DNA of 64,000 nucleotides from CAYZMS01 sp964479625 (GTDB taxonomy: Bacteria > Bacteroidota > Bacteroidia > Chitinophagales > Saprospiraceae): the NCBI GenBank assembly GCA_964479625.1, contig CAYZMS010000016.1, positions 37,486-101,485 on the forward strand. The letters are read 5' to 3'. Both the position numbers and the translations under genes were made by a program. Positions 42,500-50,818 of this stretch are shown piece by piece. The notes under the pieces are model-generated. The model made no database searches, was not told the origin of the DNA, and was given only the letters and a program-made list of their open reading frames with translations. How positions within the stretch are numbered: the stretch's first letter is position 1; each line of letters begins with the position of its first letter.

Positions 42500-45004
42500 A
42501 TGAAGCGATTTTCCATTTTATTTTTATTACTGCCCGTTGCCTACCTGTCCACCGCACAAATCTTGGATCCTGTAGACTGGAACTGGACCGTCCGGGAACT
42601 AGGCAATAGTGAGTTCGAACTGGTCTTTTCCGCTGAGATCGAAGAAGGCTGGAACATTTACTCCCAGTTTGTGGAGGAGGGAGGCCCCATTCCCACGGCC
42701 TTTTATTTCGATGACAACACCAATGTGGAGCTAGTAGAAAAAGCCGTTGAATCGGGCAAGGCCAAGGAAGGCATAGACCCTACCTTTGGTATCCATGTCA
42801 AAAAGTTCTTTTCCGGAGAGCCTGCTGTATTTCGACAAAGGGTTCGCCTTCTCGGTGAAAGCGCCAGTCTGAGCGGTTTTCTGGAATATATGGCCTGCGA
42901 TGCAGAACGCTGCCTTCCTCCTACGGAAGTGGAGTTCAAATTCGCCCTGGGAGAAGCCTCATTGGTGCAGGAAGCTCTCTCAGACCTATTGTCGGAGGAA
43001 ACCCCTACTTCCGGTATCATTCAACCGGCCAGTTGGAGCACAACGGTCAGCCCTGCAGAAAACAAGGACAAAGTATTTACCCTAAAGTGGACGGCCAGGC
43101 TGGAAGAAGGCTGGAGCCTTTATTCCCAGGAAGTAGAAGATGGAGGTCCCATTCCAACCACTTTTCACTTTGACGATTCCAGCAGTTTTCAATTATTAGG
43201 CCCGATCGAAGAAACCGGGCATATCGTTCACAAGGAGGACCTGGTTTTTGGGATACCCGTCACCAAATTCCTTTCTGATCAACCAGCTGTATTCGAAGCC
43301 CGCATCCAGGTCAACGACCCAAGCCAGTCCATTACCGGCTATGTGGAGGCGCAGGTGTGTGATGACTCCAAATGCCTGTTTTCCAATATAGATTTCAAAT
43401 TCGTCCCGGGAGAGGGCCTGGCTCTGCTTGGAGCCGAAGCACTTCCGGATGAAAATAATGAGACTACCCCTGTTATATCTCCTGAGGCTACTGGTGACCT
43501 TTTTGCTATACCGAAGCCCCACCTGACCTCCCTTAATGGGGATTGTCAGGAAGAAGCCTCTCTGGTAGAAGCCAATACCAGCTATTGGAATATCTTTTTG
43601 CTGGGGTTCCTGGGAGGCTTGCTGGCCTTATTGACCCCCTGCGTTTTTCCAATGATCCCCCTGACGGTCAGCTTTTTCACCAAAGGCGGGAAATCGAGGG
43701 CAGCCGGGTTCCGCCAGGCTATTCTTTACGGAGCTTTTATCGCACTGGTTTATCTGCTCCTGAGTATTCCCTTTCATTTAATGGACAGCATCAATTCCGA
43801 CATTCTGAATAGTATTTCCACCAATGTCTGGCTAAACCTTTTCTTCTTTGCCGTATTTGTATTTTTTGCCTTTTCTTTTTTCGGTTATTACGAGTTAACC
43901 CTTCCTAGTTCCTGGGCCAACAAGGCCAGTTCGGCAGAAGGCGTTGGCGGTGTGGTGGGCATTTTCTTCATGGCCCTCACCCTGGCTATTATTTCCTTTT
44001 CCTGTACCGGCCCGATCTTGGGCTCGCTGTTGGTCGGTTCACTGACTTCCTCCGGAGGAGCCTGGCAGCTCACCGCCGGTATGGGAGGCTTTGGATTGGC
44101 CCTTGCCCTGCCTTTTGGCCTGTTTGCCGCTTTTCCGAGCATGATGCAGTCCCTTCCGAAATCCGGGGGTTGGTTAAATACGGTTAAAGTGGTATTGGGA
44201 TTTCTGGAATTGGCTCTTGCTTTGAAATTCCTTTCGAATGCAGACCTGGTAAAGCACTGGAATTTCCTCAAGATTGAGCCCTTCCTCGGCCTTTGGATAC
44301 TGATCTTTTTGGGTATGGCTTTGTACCTGTTCGGACTTATTAAATTCCCCCACGACAGCCCGGTAAAGAAATTAGGCTTCGGTCGAATCGCGCTTGGCAG
44401 CCTAAGTTTAGCCTTTGTTCTATATCTCGCCTCCGGTTTTTTGAAAAACCCGGATACGGGCAGCTACCGCTCCCTGAAATTGCTCAGTGGCCTGGCGCCT
44501 CCTGTATGTTACAGTTATTTCAACCCCTGCAATTGCCCACAGGGACTAGAGTGCTTTAAAGACCTGGAAGCCGGTTTAGCCTATGCCCAAAAGGAAAATA
44601 AACCCGTCATGATCGATTTCACCGGTTATGCCTGTGTGAATTGTCGAAAAATGGAGGAGCACGTATGGTCAGAAGAACCGGTTAAAAAGCTATTAAAAGA
44701 CGAATATGTGCTGATCAGCCTTTATGTAGATGACAAGGAGTTGCTCCCCGAACAAGATCAGGTCCGGGTTATTCGCTCCAACGGAGCGCCACGCACCCTA
44801 AGAACAGTAGGCAACAAATGGAATCATTTCCAGGAAATCTACTTCAAAGTAAATTCTCAGCCCTATTATGTGCTGATGAACCCGGAAGGAACAGAGTTGC
44901 TCAATAATCCGGCAGATTACACGCCGGATGTGAAGGAGTATGCAGAATTTCTTCGCTGCGGTCTCGATGCCTATGAGCAGTTGCAACAACAATCCTTACA
45001 ATAG
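42500..45004 (+). CDS. dsbD: DsbD-type thiol:disulfide interchange protein with two alpha domains
   Basis: 834 residues. Signal peptide; alpha domain 1 (~20-150, Cys pair CDAERCLPP); alpha domain 2 (~172-300, CDDSKCLFS); eight-helix CcdA-like core (~360-640) with TPCVFPMIPLTVSFF and SCTGPILGSLLVG, each carrying an electron-transfer Cys; C-terminal thioredoxin domain (~680-834) with YACVNCRKMEEHVW. It moves electrons from cytoplasmic thioredoxin to the periplasm. Usual DsbD has one alpha domain, so this is an extended form. Confidence 0.92.
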   Translation: MKRFSILFLLLPVAYLSTAQILDPVDWNWTVRELGNSEFELVFSAEIEEGWNIYSQFVEEGGPIPTAFYFDDNTNVELVEKAVESGKAKEGIDPTFGIHVKKFFSGEPAVFRQRVRLLGESASLSGFLEYMACDAERCLPPTEVEFKFALGEASLVQEALSDLLSEETPTSGIIQPASWSTTVSPAENKDKVFTLKWTARLEEGWSLYSQEVEDGGPIPTTFHFDDSSSFQLLGPIEETGHIVHKEDLVFGIPVTKFLSDQPAVFEARIQVNDPSQSITGYVEAQVCDDSKCLFSNIDFKFVPGEGLALLGAEALPDENNETTPVISPEATGDLFAIPKPHLTSLNGDCQEEASLVEANTSYWNIFLLGFLGGLLALLTPCVFPMIPLTVSFFTKGGKSRAAGFRQAILYGAFIALVYLLLSIPFHLMDSINSDILNSISTNVWLNLFFFAVFVFFAFSFFGYYELTLPSSWANKASSAEGVGGVVGIFFMALTLAIISFSCTGPILGSLLVGSLTSSGGAWQLTAGMGGFGLALALPFGLFAAFPSMMQSLPKSGGWLNTVKVVLGFLELALALKFLSNADLVKHWNFLKIEPFLGLWILIFLGMALYLFGLIKFPHDSPVKKLGFGRIALGSLSLAFVLYLASGFLKNPDTGSYRSLKLLSGLAPPVCYSYFNPCNCPQGLECFKDLEAGLAYAQKENKPVMIDFTGYACVNCRKMEEHVWSEEPVKKLLKDEYVLISLYVDDKELLPEQDQVRVIRSNGAPRTLRTVGNKWNHFQEIYFKVNSQPYYVLMNPEGTELLNNPADYTPDVKEYAEFLRCGLDAYEQLQQQSLQ

Positions 45005-45007
45005 AGG

Positions 45008-45118
45008 TTGAACGAGGTCGTTTCAAAGCTCCATTGTCGTCTGGTGTTTCTTCACTATGTTTTGGGTTGAATTAAAAACACCTGTAAGGCCTTTGAGACG
45101 AGCTCGTTCAAGTTTTTT
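45008..45118. terminator. Long inverted repeat between convergent dsbD and biotin carrier genes
   Basis: Arms 45008-45028 and 45091-45111 pair over 21 bp with two mismatches and are separated by 62 nt. The plus side is followed by GTTTTTT (45112-45118), which overlaps the last codons of the convergent gene. Likely terminates dsbD transcripts. Confidence 0.5.
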
Positions 45119-45605
45119 CGGCTTCCGCCATTTCGATCAGAACCTGGTTTTTATCAACGGCAGCACCCTTTTCGACCTTAACCGATTTGACGACCCCTGC
45201 TCCGGGAGCTTTTAGCACGTTCTCCATTTTCATGGCCTCAAGAATGAGTAGCGGCTGATCGGCTTCTACTGTTTGACCCTCTTCCACCTGAATTTCCAGT
45301 ACCAGGCCAGGCATGGGAGCTTTAACATCTCCGACCTGCTGGGTGCTGTATTTGTGCAAACCCAGTGTATTGATGATCCGGTCGTAACGGTCGGCCAGAT
45401 CTACTTCATACTGGGAGCCATTCACCTTAATGACAAATCGCTTGTTCTGGGGCTGATGATCAACTAATTCTGCGAGGAATCGCTTTTCGTTGTATAAGAT
45501 GTGAAAGTTGCGTTGATCGATCCGTACAAAATCCAGGGGCCCATTTTCCAGTTGATCCAATGACAACTCCCCGTTGACTACAGCGGTAATTTCCTTAAAC
45601 TCCAT
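45108..45605 (-). CDS. Biotin carboxyl carrier protein of an acyl-CoA carboxylase
   Basis: 165 residues. The C-terminal biotinyl domain (~95-162) has the biotinylation site EAMKMEN; the N-terminal part (DFVRIDQRNFHILYNEKRFLAELV...) is the beta-rich domain found in Bacteroidota carriers linked to propionyl/methylcrotonyl-type carboxylases. No carboxylase gene is next to it in this window; the partner subunits must lie elsewhere. It lies downstream of the AtpZ group, 68 nt away. Confidence 0.85.
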   Translation of the reverse strand: MEFKEITAVVNGELSLDQLENGPLDFVRIDQRNFHILYNEKRFLAELVDHQPQNKRFVIKVNGSQYEVDLADRYDRIINTLGLHKYSTQQVGDVKAPMPGLVLEIQVEEGQTVEADQPLLILEAMKMENVLKAPGAGVVKSVKVEKGAAVDKNQVLIEMAEAEKT

Positions 45606-45673
45606 TTGTTGTTGTTTTTTGTTGGGTCACCCTGTTAAAGGGCACCCTAAATCTGAAACTTTGATGGGATCAA

Positions 45674-46063
45674 TTAGAGGGGGGCTTCTGACCGGCCAAG
45701 CCGAATCATGAAAGCCATTTCGAAAAGGGTATAGATCAAATATAGGCCAAAAAAGGAAAAAACGAACCAATTATTGGAAGGATTTAAAACTTTGGTATAA
45801 ACCATCAGCAAGCCCAGGGTCAGAAACATTTTCCCTGCAGTAAAACCCAAAGAGACATTGGTGAAATCGTTTTTATTCTGGCTTTTAACTGCTCTTCGAC
45901 CGGCATAGAACATACCGGTACTAAATAAAACAAAAAAGGCCACTATGCCCAGGGAAAAGGGAAGGTGCTCCCGCATGGCGGGGTTGCGATGCGTCAAATA
46001 AACTGCAGGAAGGGTGAAAAGACTTACCAGGAATAATTGAATGAAAAAGGTTTTTGTACGCAC
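45674..46063 (-). CDS. Four-helix membrane protein, AtpI-like
   Basis: 129 residues, four hydrophobic helices (FFIQLFLVSLFTLPAVYL, LPFSLGIVAFFVLFSTGMFY, VSLGFTAGKMFLTLGLLMVY, WFVFSFFGLYLIYTLFEMAF). In Bacteroidota a protein of this kind commonly sits between AtpZ and atpB at the head of the ATP synthase operon and resembles AtpI, a helper in c-ring assembly. Here atpB is not present downstream. Assignment rests mostly on context. Confidence 0.65.
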   Translation of the reverse strand: MRTKTFFIQLFLVSLFTLPAVYLTHRNPAMREHLPFSLGIVAFFVLFSTGMFYAGRRAVKSQNKNDFTNVSLGFTAGKMFLTLGLLMVYTKVLNPSNNWFVFSFFGLYLIYTLFEMAFMIRLGRSEAPL

Positions 46064-46118
46064 GCTGTAAAGGCTTAAGTTCTAGGTTTACCTCAAAATA
46101 GGCATAGCGGATCCTCCA

Positions 46119-46412
46119 TTACCTGGAAGTAGGCTTGAAAAAATCTTTAAGAGAAATATACAGGGCAGCAAAAACCGCAAAAAGAGAAAGGCCCATAGTG
46201 AAATAAGGCTTCTCCGTTTGGAAATGGGCATCCAGTTTTTTACCGAAAAATACCCCAAGTAAAATAATGAAAAGCATCTGAAAAGCCATACCCGAATACC
46301 TGGCATAGGTCTTAACAGACGGCGAGGCAAAGGGGGATGGCTTTTTTTTCTTACCGGACTTCTGCTGATTTGGTTTCGCTTTCTGTCCCTCCGTTTGATT
46401 TTGGTTCCCCAT
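46119..46412 (-). CDS. AtpZ/AtpI-family protein
   Basis: 97 residues: a basic Lys/Gln-rich N-terminus and two helices (YSGMAFQMLFIILLGVFFGKKLD and FTMGLSLFAVFAALYISLKDFF) with GKKLD between, the AtpZ pattern. AtpZ helps assemble F1Fo ATP synthase or Mg2+/Ca2+ uptake. Its start overlaps the bactofilin gene by 62 nt; an internal Met would remove the overlap but also the basic tail. Confidence 0.75.
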   Translation of the reverse strand: MGNQNQTEGQKAKPNQQKSGKKKKPSPFASPSVKTYARYSGMAFQMLFIILLGVFFGKKLDAHFQTEKPYFTMGLSLFAVFAALYISLKDFFKPTSR

Positions 46413-46833
46413 GCGCTTGTCCGTTATTGATGGAATGTTTGCTACCAGCCCGCTTTACACCCTGGCCCATCGTACAGCTAACGTTGAACAGTGCACCGGA
46501 CTGGACGATTAATTTCTGAGTAGTCACATCCCCCTTAATTTGTGCAGAAGAACGAATATCCAACAGCCCCAACACAGTAAGGGAGCCTTCCAGTTTGCCC
46601 TCGATGACAGCATTTTTGCAATGAATCTCTCCGTCCACATGTCCGGTAGGGCCAATAATAACTTTGGCATCGCAATGCAATTTACCTTTGATCGCTCCGT
46701 CCACGCGGATGTCGCTTTCCGATTTCACCGTTCCTTCTACCACGGCACCTTTAACCAGTGTATTCAAAGAATTTAGATTTGAGGAAAGGCCTGTGCTTCC
46801 TTTTCCACCCTCTTTTTTGTTGTTTCCAAACAT
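46351..46833 (-). CDS. Bactofilin (polymer-forming cytoskeletal protein)
   Basis: 160 residues from the ATG at 46833, giving MFGNNKKEGGKG; the longer frame to 46893 adds no typical sequence. The bactofilin core at ~20-125 has the right-handed beta-helix rhythm (LVKGAVVEGTVKSESDIRVDGAIKG..., VIIGPTGHVDGEIHCKNAVIEGKLEGSLTV). These proteins polymerise without nucleotide at the membrane and affect shape or wall growth. In Bacteroidota this gene typically precedes AtpZ, as here. Confidence 0.88.
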   Translation of the reverse strand: MFGNNKKEGGKGSTGLSSNLNSLNTLVKGAVVEGTVKSESDIRVDGAIKGKLHCDAKVIIGPTGHVDGEIHCKNAVIEGKLEGSLTVLGLLDIRSSAQIKGDVTTQKLIVQSGALFNVSCTMGQGVKRAGSKHSINNGQAHGEPKSNGGTESETKSAEVR

Positions 46834-47208
46834 AGTAGTTTGCAAATTTTGGTTTGAATCATTTACCCCGGATGGCAAGGTATAACATGCCACTTGTCCG
46901 GGCTTGATCCCTTTTGAAATAGGGTCAGGCCTTTTTATGCCTGCGCTCTCTGCTCAGCACGAAAATAAGCAAAACCAGATGGAAAAAGCAAAAAAGCAAA
47001 TAACATGGCAAGACAGGCTGTATTTTTAACTTTTTCTTTGGAAACGGGCCATATCTACAAGGGAGGGCGTTCCAAAGCGCTTTCGTCGCCTTGAAACGTC
47101 CTCGTCCATTTTGCGTTTCTTTTTTGCCTTGGAAAAGCATTCTAGCTATGGAGCCCCCCGGCTGCTTTCATAACCAAGGGGATCTTAGTTAAAAAGAGCC
47201 GAATGAAC
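46834..47208. other. Intergenic region without a convincing gene
   Basis: 375 nt between bactofilin and the PorP/SprF gene. A 71-codon minus-strand frame (46925-47140) has a hydrophobic stretch but no recognisable family and no promoter. The bactofilin promoter is probably near 46870-46910 (TACCTTGC on the minus strand). Confidence 0.5.
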
Positions 47209-48261
47209 TTAAAACTCCGGACAGTAAATATTCCTCCGGGAGCCCTGACAGATCTTATACATGAGGGCAAACTCGAAAGCCCCCTGGGAATTGCTGGCGG
47301 CCCGGAGGTCGGAAATATTCAGATCGTAGCTGAAGCCAAGGCTGAAGTTGTTAAAGTCGAAGCGGGTAGACAAGATCGCGGCGTCTGCCAGTAGGCCCGA
47401 TTCCGGTTGGTTAGCCATTCGGCCCCACAGTCCGAGTTGGAAAGCCTGGTATTGTCCCTGGGATTTGCTAAGTAGGAATTTTACACTCGTACCGGCATTG
47501 ATCTGAAAACTGGGTCCCTGGCTCATAACAATAACACCAGGTAATAAGCCCATTTTATCGCCGATGGGGAATTCACCTCCGGCGTGCAGGGTATACCGGC
47601 TAAAGATCAGGTCCTCCTCTTCACTGTTGAATGACTGGTTGGAACGGTTAAGGTGATGGAAAGCACCGCCCACGTAGTAGTTCGTATTCTCGTCGATAAC
47701 CCCAAACCATAGCAGGCCGGCTGCAAGATCCGCGAACAGGAAGTTATCCATATCGAAGCCTGTTTCCTGAGAGTTAGCATTTGGGTCAAACCCGCCCTCG
47801 CCATCGTGTTGGGTTCCCCAGCGCAAATCTAGGAAATCAATACTACGCTGGGCTAATCCGGCCTCTCCTCCTACGACCAGGTAATTGCCGAACTTGCGCG
47901 ATCCCCCCATTTTCTTGCTGTAGGAAAGGGCCAGTTTTCCGGTAAGAGTGGCGAAATCGGCCTCCCCGGCACGGTCTCCCCAAAAGGTCCCACCAATACC
48001 AAAATAGTCGGTACGCCCAACTGGGATGCGCTGGTCATAAGAAACCGAATAGGTCCGGAAAGCATCCGCTCGTAGTACACTCGCCCATTGATTCCGGTAG
48101 TTAGCCACCAGACGGATGTCACAGTTCATTACCCCAGCCATAGCCGGGTTCAGGTTTAAGGGTGACATGTAGAACTGAGAAAAGTGAATGTCCTGCGCAT
48201 TTAGGGAAAAACCCGCCGCTAAAAGCAGGCATACGGTAATAAATGGTTTAAAATGCTTCAT
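47209..48261 (-). CDS. PorP/SprF-family T9SS membrane protein
   Basis: 350 residues. Signal peptide (FITVCLLLAAGFSLNAQ), then the diagnostic DIHFSQFYMSPLNLNPAMAGVMNCDIRLVANYRNQWASV, and a barrel to the end. PorP/SprF proteins work with the T9SS and are often partnered to a specific type-B cargo. Here it is solitary: no cargo gene lies beside it. The type-B cargo genes at 25.9 and 30.7 kb could be clients, but this is speculation. Confidence 0.92.
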   Translation of the reverse strand: MKHFKPFITVCLLLAAGFSLNAQDIHFSQFYMSPLNLNPAMAGVMNCDIRLVANYRNQWASVLRADAFRTYSVSYDQRIPVGRTDYFGIGGTFWGDRAGEADFATLTGKLALSYSKKMGGSRKFGNYLVVGGEAGLAQRSIDFLDLRWGTQHDGEGGFDPNANSQETGFDMDNFLFADLAAGLLWFGVIDENTNYYVGGAFHHLNRSNQSFNSEEEDLIFSRYTLHAGGEFPIGDKMGLLPGVIVMSQGPSFQINAGTSVKFLLSKSQGQYQAFQLGLWGRMANQPESGLLADAAILSTRFDFNNFSLGFSYDLNISDLRAASNSQGAFEFALMYKICQGSRRNIYCPEF

Positions 48262-48482
48262 AGGTTGTGCGTTGTCGGAATAGTAGCCGCCTGGTCACTA
48301 CAGACAGATATAAATTTCCTTAAAGTTTTCGATACAATATTATGCCCAAAGTCCGGGATTTTCAAATGGAGATAAGTTAGCCTGAAGAATTTAACGATTC
48401 CGGGAGCGATTGCCAACGGACGTAAACTGTTCTCTGAACGCCTTGTAGATCTGGCTTATTGTTGGTTATAAACTTGTTAAAA

Positions 48483-49577
48483 TTAATTTTCAGTTTCCTC
48501 TTCGTACTTCCACAGGGCTCCATATTCTTCTACCAAAATATTATCGTAATAATCTGCGCGTTCAAAAAGATGGTCGAAGAGTTCGAGACCGGTATCCACA
48601 TCCAGATAGCGGTCATAAATAAGCAGGGAAAGGACAATATCCTGGCCTTTTATGCTTAGTGTAAGTCCTTCTACTTCCAGGTTTTGGCGCAGCAGATATT
48701 CGTAGATGGGTTTGATGTCTTCACGAGGTAGCAAACAAAGATAAGCATCTCCGGTGATCAATCCCGTTCTATCGTGGTAAGAAATGGTAATGCGGGCGCT
48801 ACCCCGCAGGATTTCCCAATTATTTGGTCCTCTTCTGGAGAGCCGGACGTCATAGCCAGCTGACTGGAGCATATCCTCCAGGGTCCTTGCCACCCCCAAA
48901 GGTTCGTACATTTCTGCCTGGGAAGGCAGCATTACCTGAGCCCCACAATGTGGACAATACCGGCCATTTAATTGTTGTCGAAAAACAACGTTCAGGCAGG
49001 AAGCACAGCGACACCCCTCCTCACGCCCACCCTCCTGGTATTCCTTGAGGGAACGCATTAATTGCTCTGCAGGAAGGGAAAAACCGATACTACTCCCTTC
49101 GCGGAAGATAAAGGTATTGACCCCTACAATGCGGCCTTCTTTGTCGAGCAGTGGACCGCCGCTGTTGCCGGGGTTCAGGGCAGCATCGTGTTGAACGTAA
49201 GGTATTTCATTCTGTTCATGCTCTATATTCGAAACAATACCCTGAGTAGCGGTGAACTGTAGGCCAAAGGGGTGACCAACAGCGATGACTGCTTCCCCGT
49301 GTTTTAGAGGAGGCGTGGATCGCATCAACAGGGGAGGAAGGTCCGGGAAACTTTCCAGTCGAAGAAAGGCCAGGTCGAAGCGTTGATCGATATAGACAAC
49401 AGGCGCCATTGTTTTCTCAAGCTGCTCTCCAAAGACCACTACCTCGCGGTTATCCCGGACTACGTGTTCGTTGGTTACCACCAGGCCGTATTCCGGCACA
49501 AGGAAACCCGTCCCCGTACTGTAGGGCGTAGCGATTTGTACAACAACTCTGCGAAATAGTGCGATGACGTCTTTCAT
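48483..49577 (-). CDS. Trypsin-like protease with zinc ribbon and YbjN-like C-terminal domain
   Basis: 364 residues, no signal peptide. Protease domain 1-175 with His38 (TNEHVV), Asp68 (RFDLAFLRLE) and Ser139 (LNPGNSGGP), of the DegP/S1C type but without a PDZ domain. Residues ~188-217 form a zinc ribbon (CRCASC...YCPHCG). Residues ~235-360 (SAGYDVRLSRRGPNNWEILRG...) resemble the YbjN / type III chaperone-like fold. The architecture suggests an intracellular protease with peptide- or chaperone-like sensing. A palindrome lies directly before the start codon. Confidence 0.85.
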   Translation of the reverse strand: MKDVIALFRRVVVQIATPYSTGTGFLVPEYGLVVTNEHVVRDNREVVVFGEQLEKTMAPVVYIDQRFDLAFLRLESFPDLPPLLMRSTPPLKHGEAVIAVGHPFGLQFTATQGIVSNIEHEQNEIPYVQHDAALNPGNSGGPLLDKEGRIVGVNTFIFREGSSIGFSLPAEQLMRSLKEYQEGGREEGCRCASCLNVVFRQQLNGRYCPHCGAQVMLPSQAEMYEPLGVARTLEDMLQSAGYDVRLSRRGPNNWEILRGSARITISYHDRTGLITGDAYLCLLPREDIKPIYEYLLRQNLEVEGLTLSIKGQDIVLSLLIYDRYLDVDTGLELFDHLFERADYYDNILVEEYGALWKYEEETEN

Positions 49578-49578
49578 A

Positions 49579-49595
49579 CCTTTCGAATCGAAAGG
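49579..49595. promoter_or_regulatory. 17-bp palindrome in the leader of the trypsin-like protease gene
   Basis: cctttcga-a-tcgaaagg, perfect 8-bp arms, ending 1 nt before the start codon. It could be an operator or a leader hairpin. Note that TTCGAA is common in this genome. Confidence 0.35.
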
Positions 49596-49669
49596 CTAAA
49601 ATACGAATAACTATAGATTCTTTTCGACAAGCCTGCTTATCCAAATCTCTGCTACAAGTTCAAAACAGT

Positions 49670-50419
49670 TTACCAGGTAGCTCCCGGGTGGGTGCGCTGT
49701 AGATGCTGCAATTCGGTAAGGATATACCCCAGGTGCTCCGTGTGTTTTCCCTGTTTACCGCCGGATTGCATCCAGTTGTTGGTGGGTTTTTCCAACGTGG
49801 CCTCTTCCAGTATTGCATCTACCCGGGATTCCCATTCTGGGCGAATGGATTCAAGATCCGGGCCAACCCCTGATTCGAACATTTCTTGGTCGATCTGATC
49901 AGCAAGCAGGCATTCTTGTGAGAAGGGCCACAGTTCATTGAGGGCATGCTGCATTTTTGCTCTGCTGACCTGCGTGCCGTCCCCTAGCCGGATCATCCAT
50001 TCCGAGCTGTAGCGAAGGTGGTAAGTAATTTCTTTCAGGGATTTTTCAGCTATTGCAGCCAGTTGTTCGTCGGTGGAATGCTTCAACTTTGAGAATAAGG
50101 GGAAATTGAAAGCATCGAAAAGGAATTGTCGAACGATGGTAAAAGCCCAGTCCTCGTTGGGTTGCTCCACCAAGAGTAAATTATAATAGAACCGCTCCTC
50201 CCGCAAATAGGCCAGGTCGTCTTCCGTTCTTCCTTTTCCCTCCATTGCTGCCGCATATTGATATAAGGAACGGGCCTGACCAACCTGATCCAGGGCAATA
50301 TTGGTTATGGCAATATCCTGTTCCAAAACCGGACCGTGCCCGCACCACTCAGAAAGGCGCTGCCCCAGGATCAGGGCATTATCTGCAAGGCGAAGGATGT
50401 ACTGCAGTTTGTGGTTCAT
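49670..50419 (-). CDS. paaC: Phenylacetyl-CoA epoxidase subunit PaaC
   Basis: 249 residues. Ferritin-like structural subunit that pairs with PaaA; motifs RLADNALILGQRLSEWCGHGPVLEQDIAITNIALDQVGQARSLY and HLRYSSEWMIRLGDGT are typical. Unlike PaaA it lacks the full diiron set. Last gene of the cluster as ordered here; paaD, which usually follows, is missing. Confidence 0.93.
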   Translation of the reverse strand: MNHKLQYILRLADNALILGQRLSEWCGHGPVLEQDIAITNIALDQVGQARSLYQYAAAMEGKGRTEDDLAYLREERFYYNLLLVEQPNEDWAFTIVRQFLFDAFNFPLFSKLKHSTDEQLAAIAEKSLKEITYHLRYSSEWMIRLGDGTQVSRAKMQHALNELWPFSQECLLADQIDQEMFESGVGPDLESIRPEWESRVDAILEEATLEKPTNNWMQSGGKQGKHTEHLGYILTELQHLQRTHPGATW

Positions 50420-50428
50420 GGTTAATGA

Positions 50429-50713
50429 CTAAATGTGTTTAACCTCATCGGGTAGATCGTAAAAGGTAGGGTGTCGATAAACCTTATCATTGGCGGGATC
50501 AAATAGAGAATCTGCCTGATCCGGGCTGGAGGCCGTAATGTATTTGGATTCGACTACCCAAATACTGACACCTTCGTTTCGACGCGTGTATACATCCCGG
50601 GCATTTTCGAGTGCCATTTCAGCATCTGCAGCGTGCAAACTTCCGACGTGTTTGTGGCTCAGGCCATTTTTACCACGGATGAATATTTCCCAGAGGGGCC
50701 AATTTTTCTTCAT
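50429..50713 (-). CDS. paaB: Phenylacetyl-CoA epoxidase subunit PaaB
   Basis: 94 residues from the ATG at 50713; the longer frame to 50752 is not conserved. Typical PaaB pattern: PLWEIFIRGKNGLSHKHVGSLHAADAEMALENARDVYTRRNEGVSIWVV. PaaB bridges the PaaAC heterodimers. It lies 9 nt upstream of paaC. Confidence 0.93.
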   Translation of the reverse strand: MKKNWPLWEIFIRGKNGLSHKHVGSLHAADAEMALENARDVYTRRNEGVSIWVVESKYITASSPDQADSLFDPANDKVYRHPTFYDLPDEVKHI

Positions 50714-50818
50714 GGTTTTCGATTGTTTGTTCGAAGCTATCTCAAAGGCCATTTCGACCCTTAAATGCGAAATCAGGATAGGTTCTTTCCCTTCCCTGAT
50801 TCAGAAGGGCCCAAGCGA

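Noticed and set aside
46925..47140. 71-codon minus-strand frame with a hydrophobic segment
   Set aside because: No family, no promoter or conserved context; likely chance in an intergenic region.
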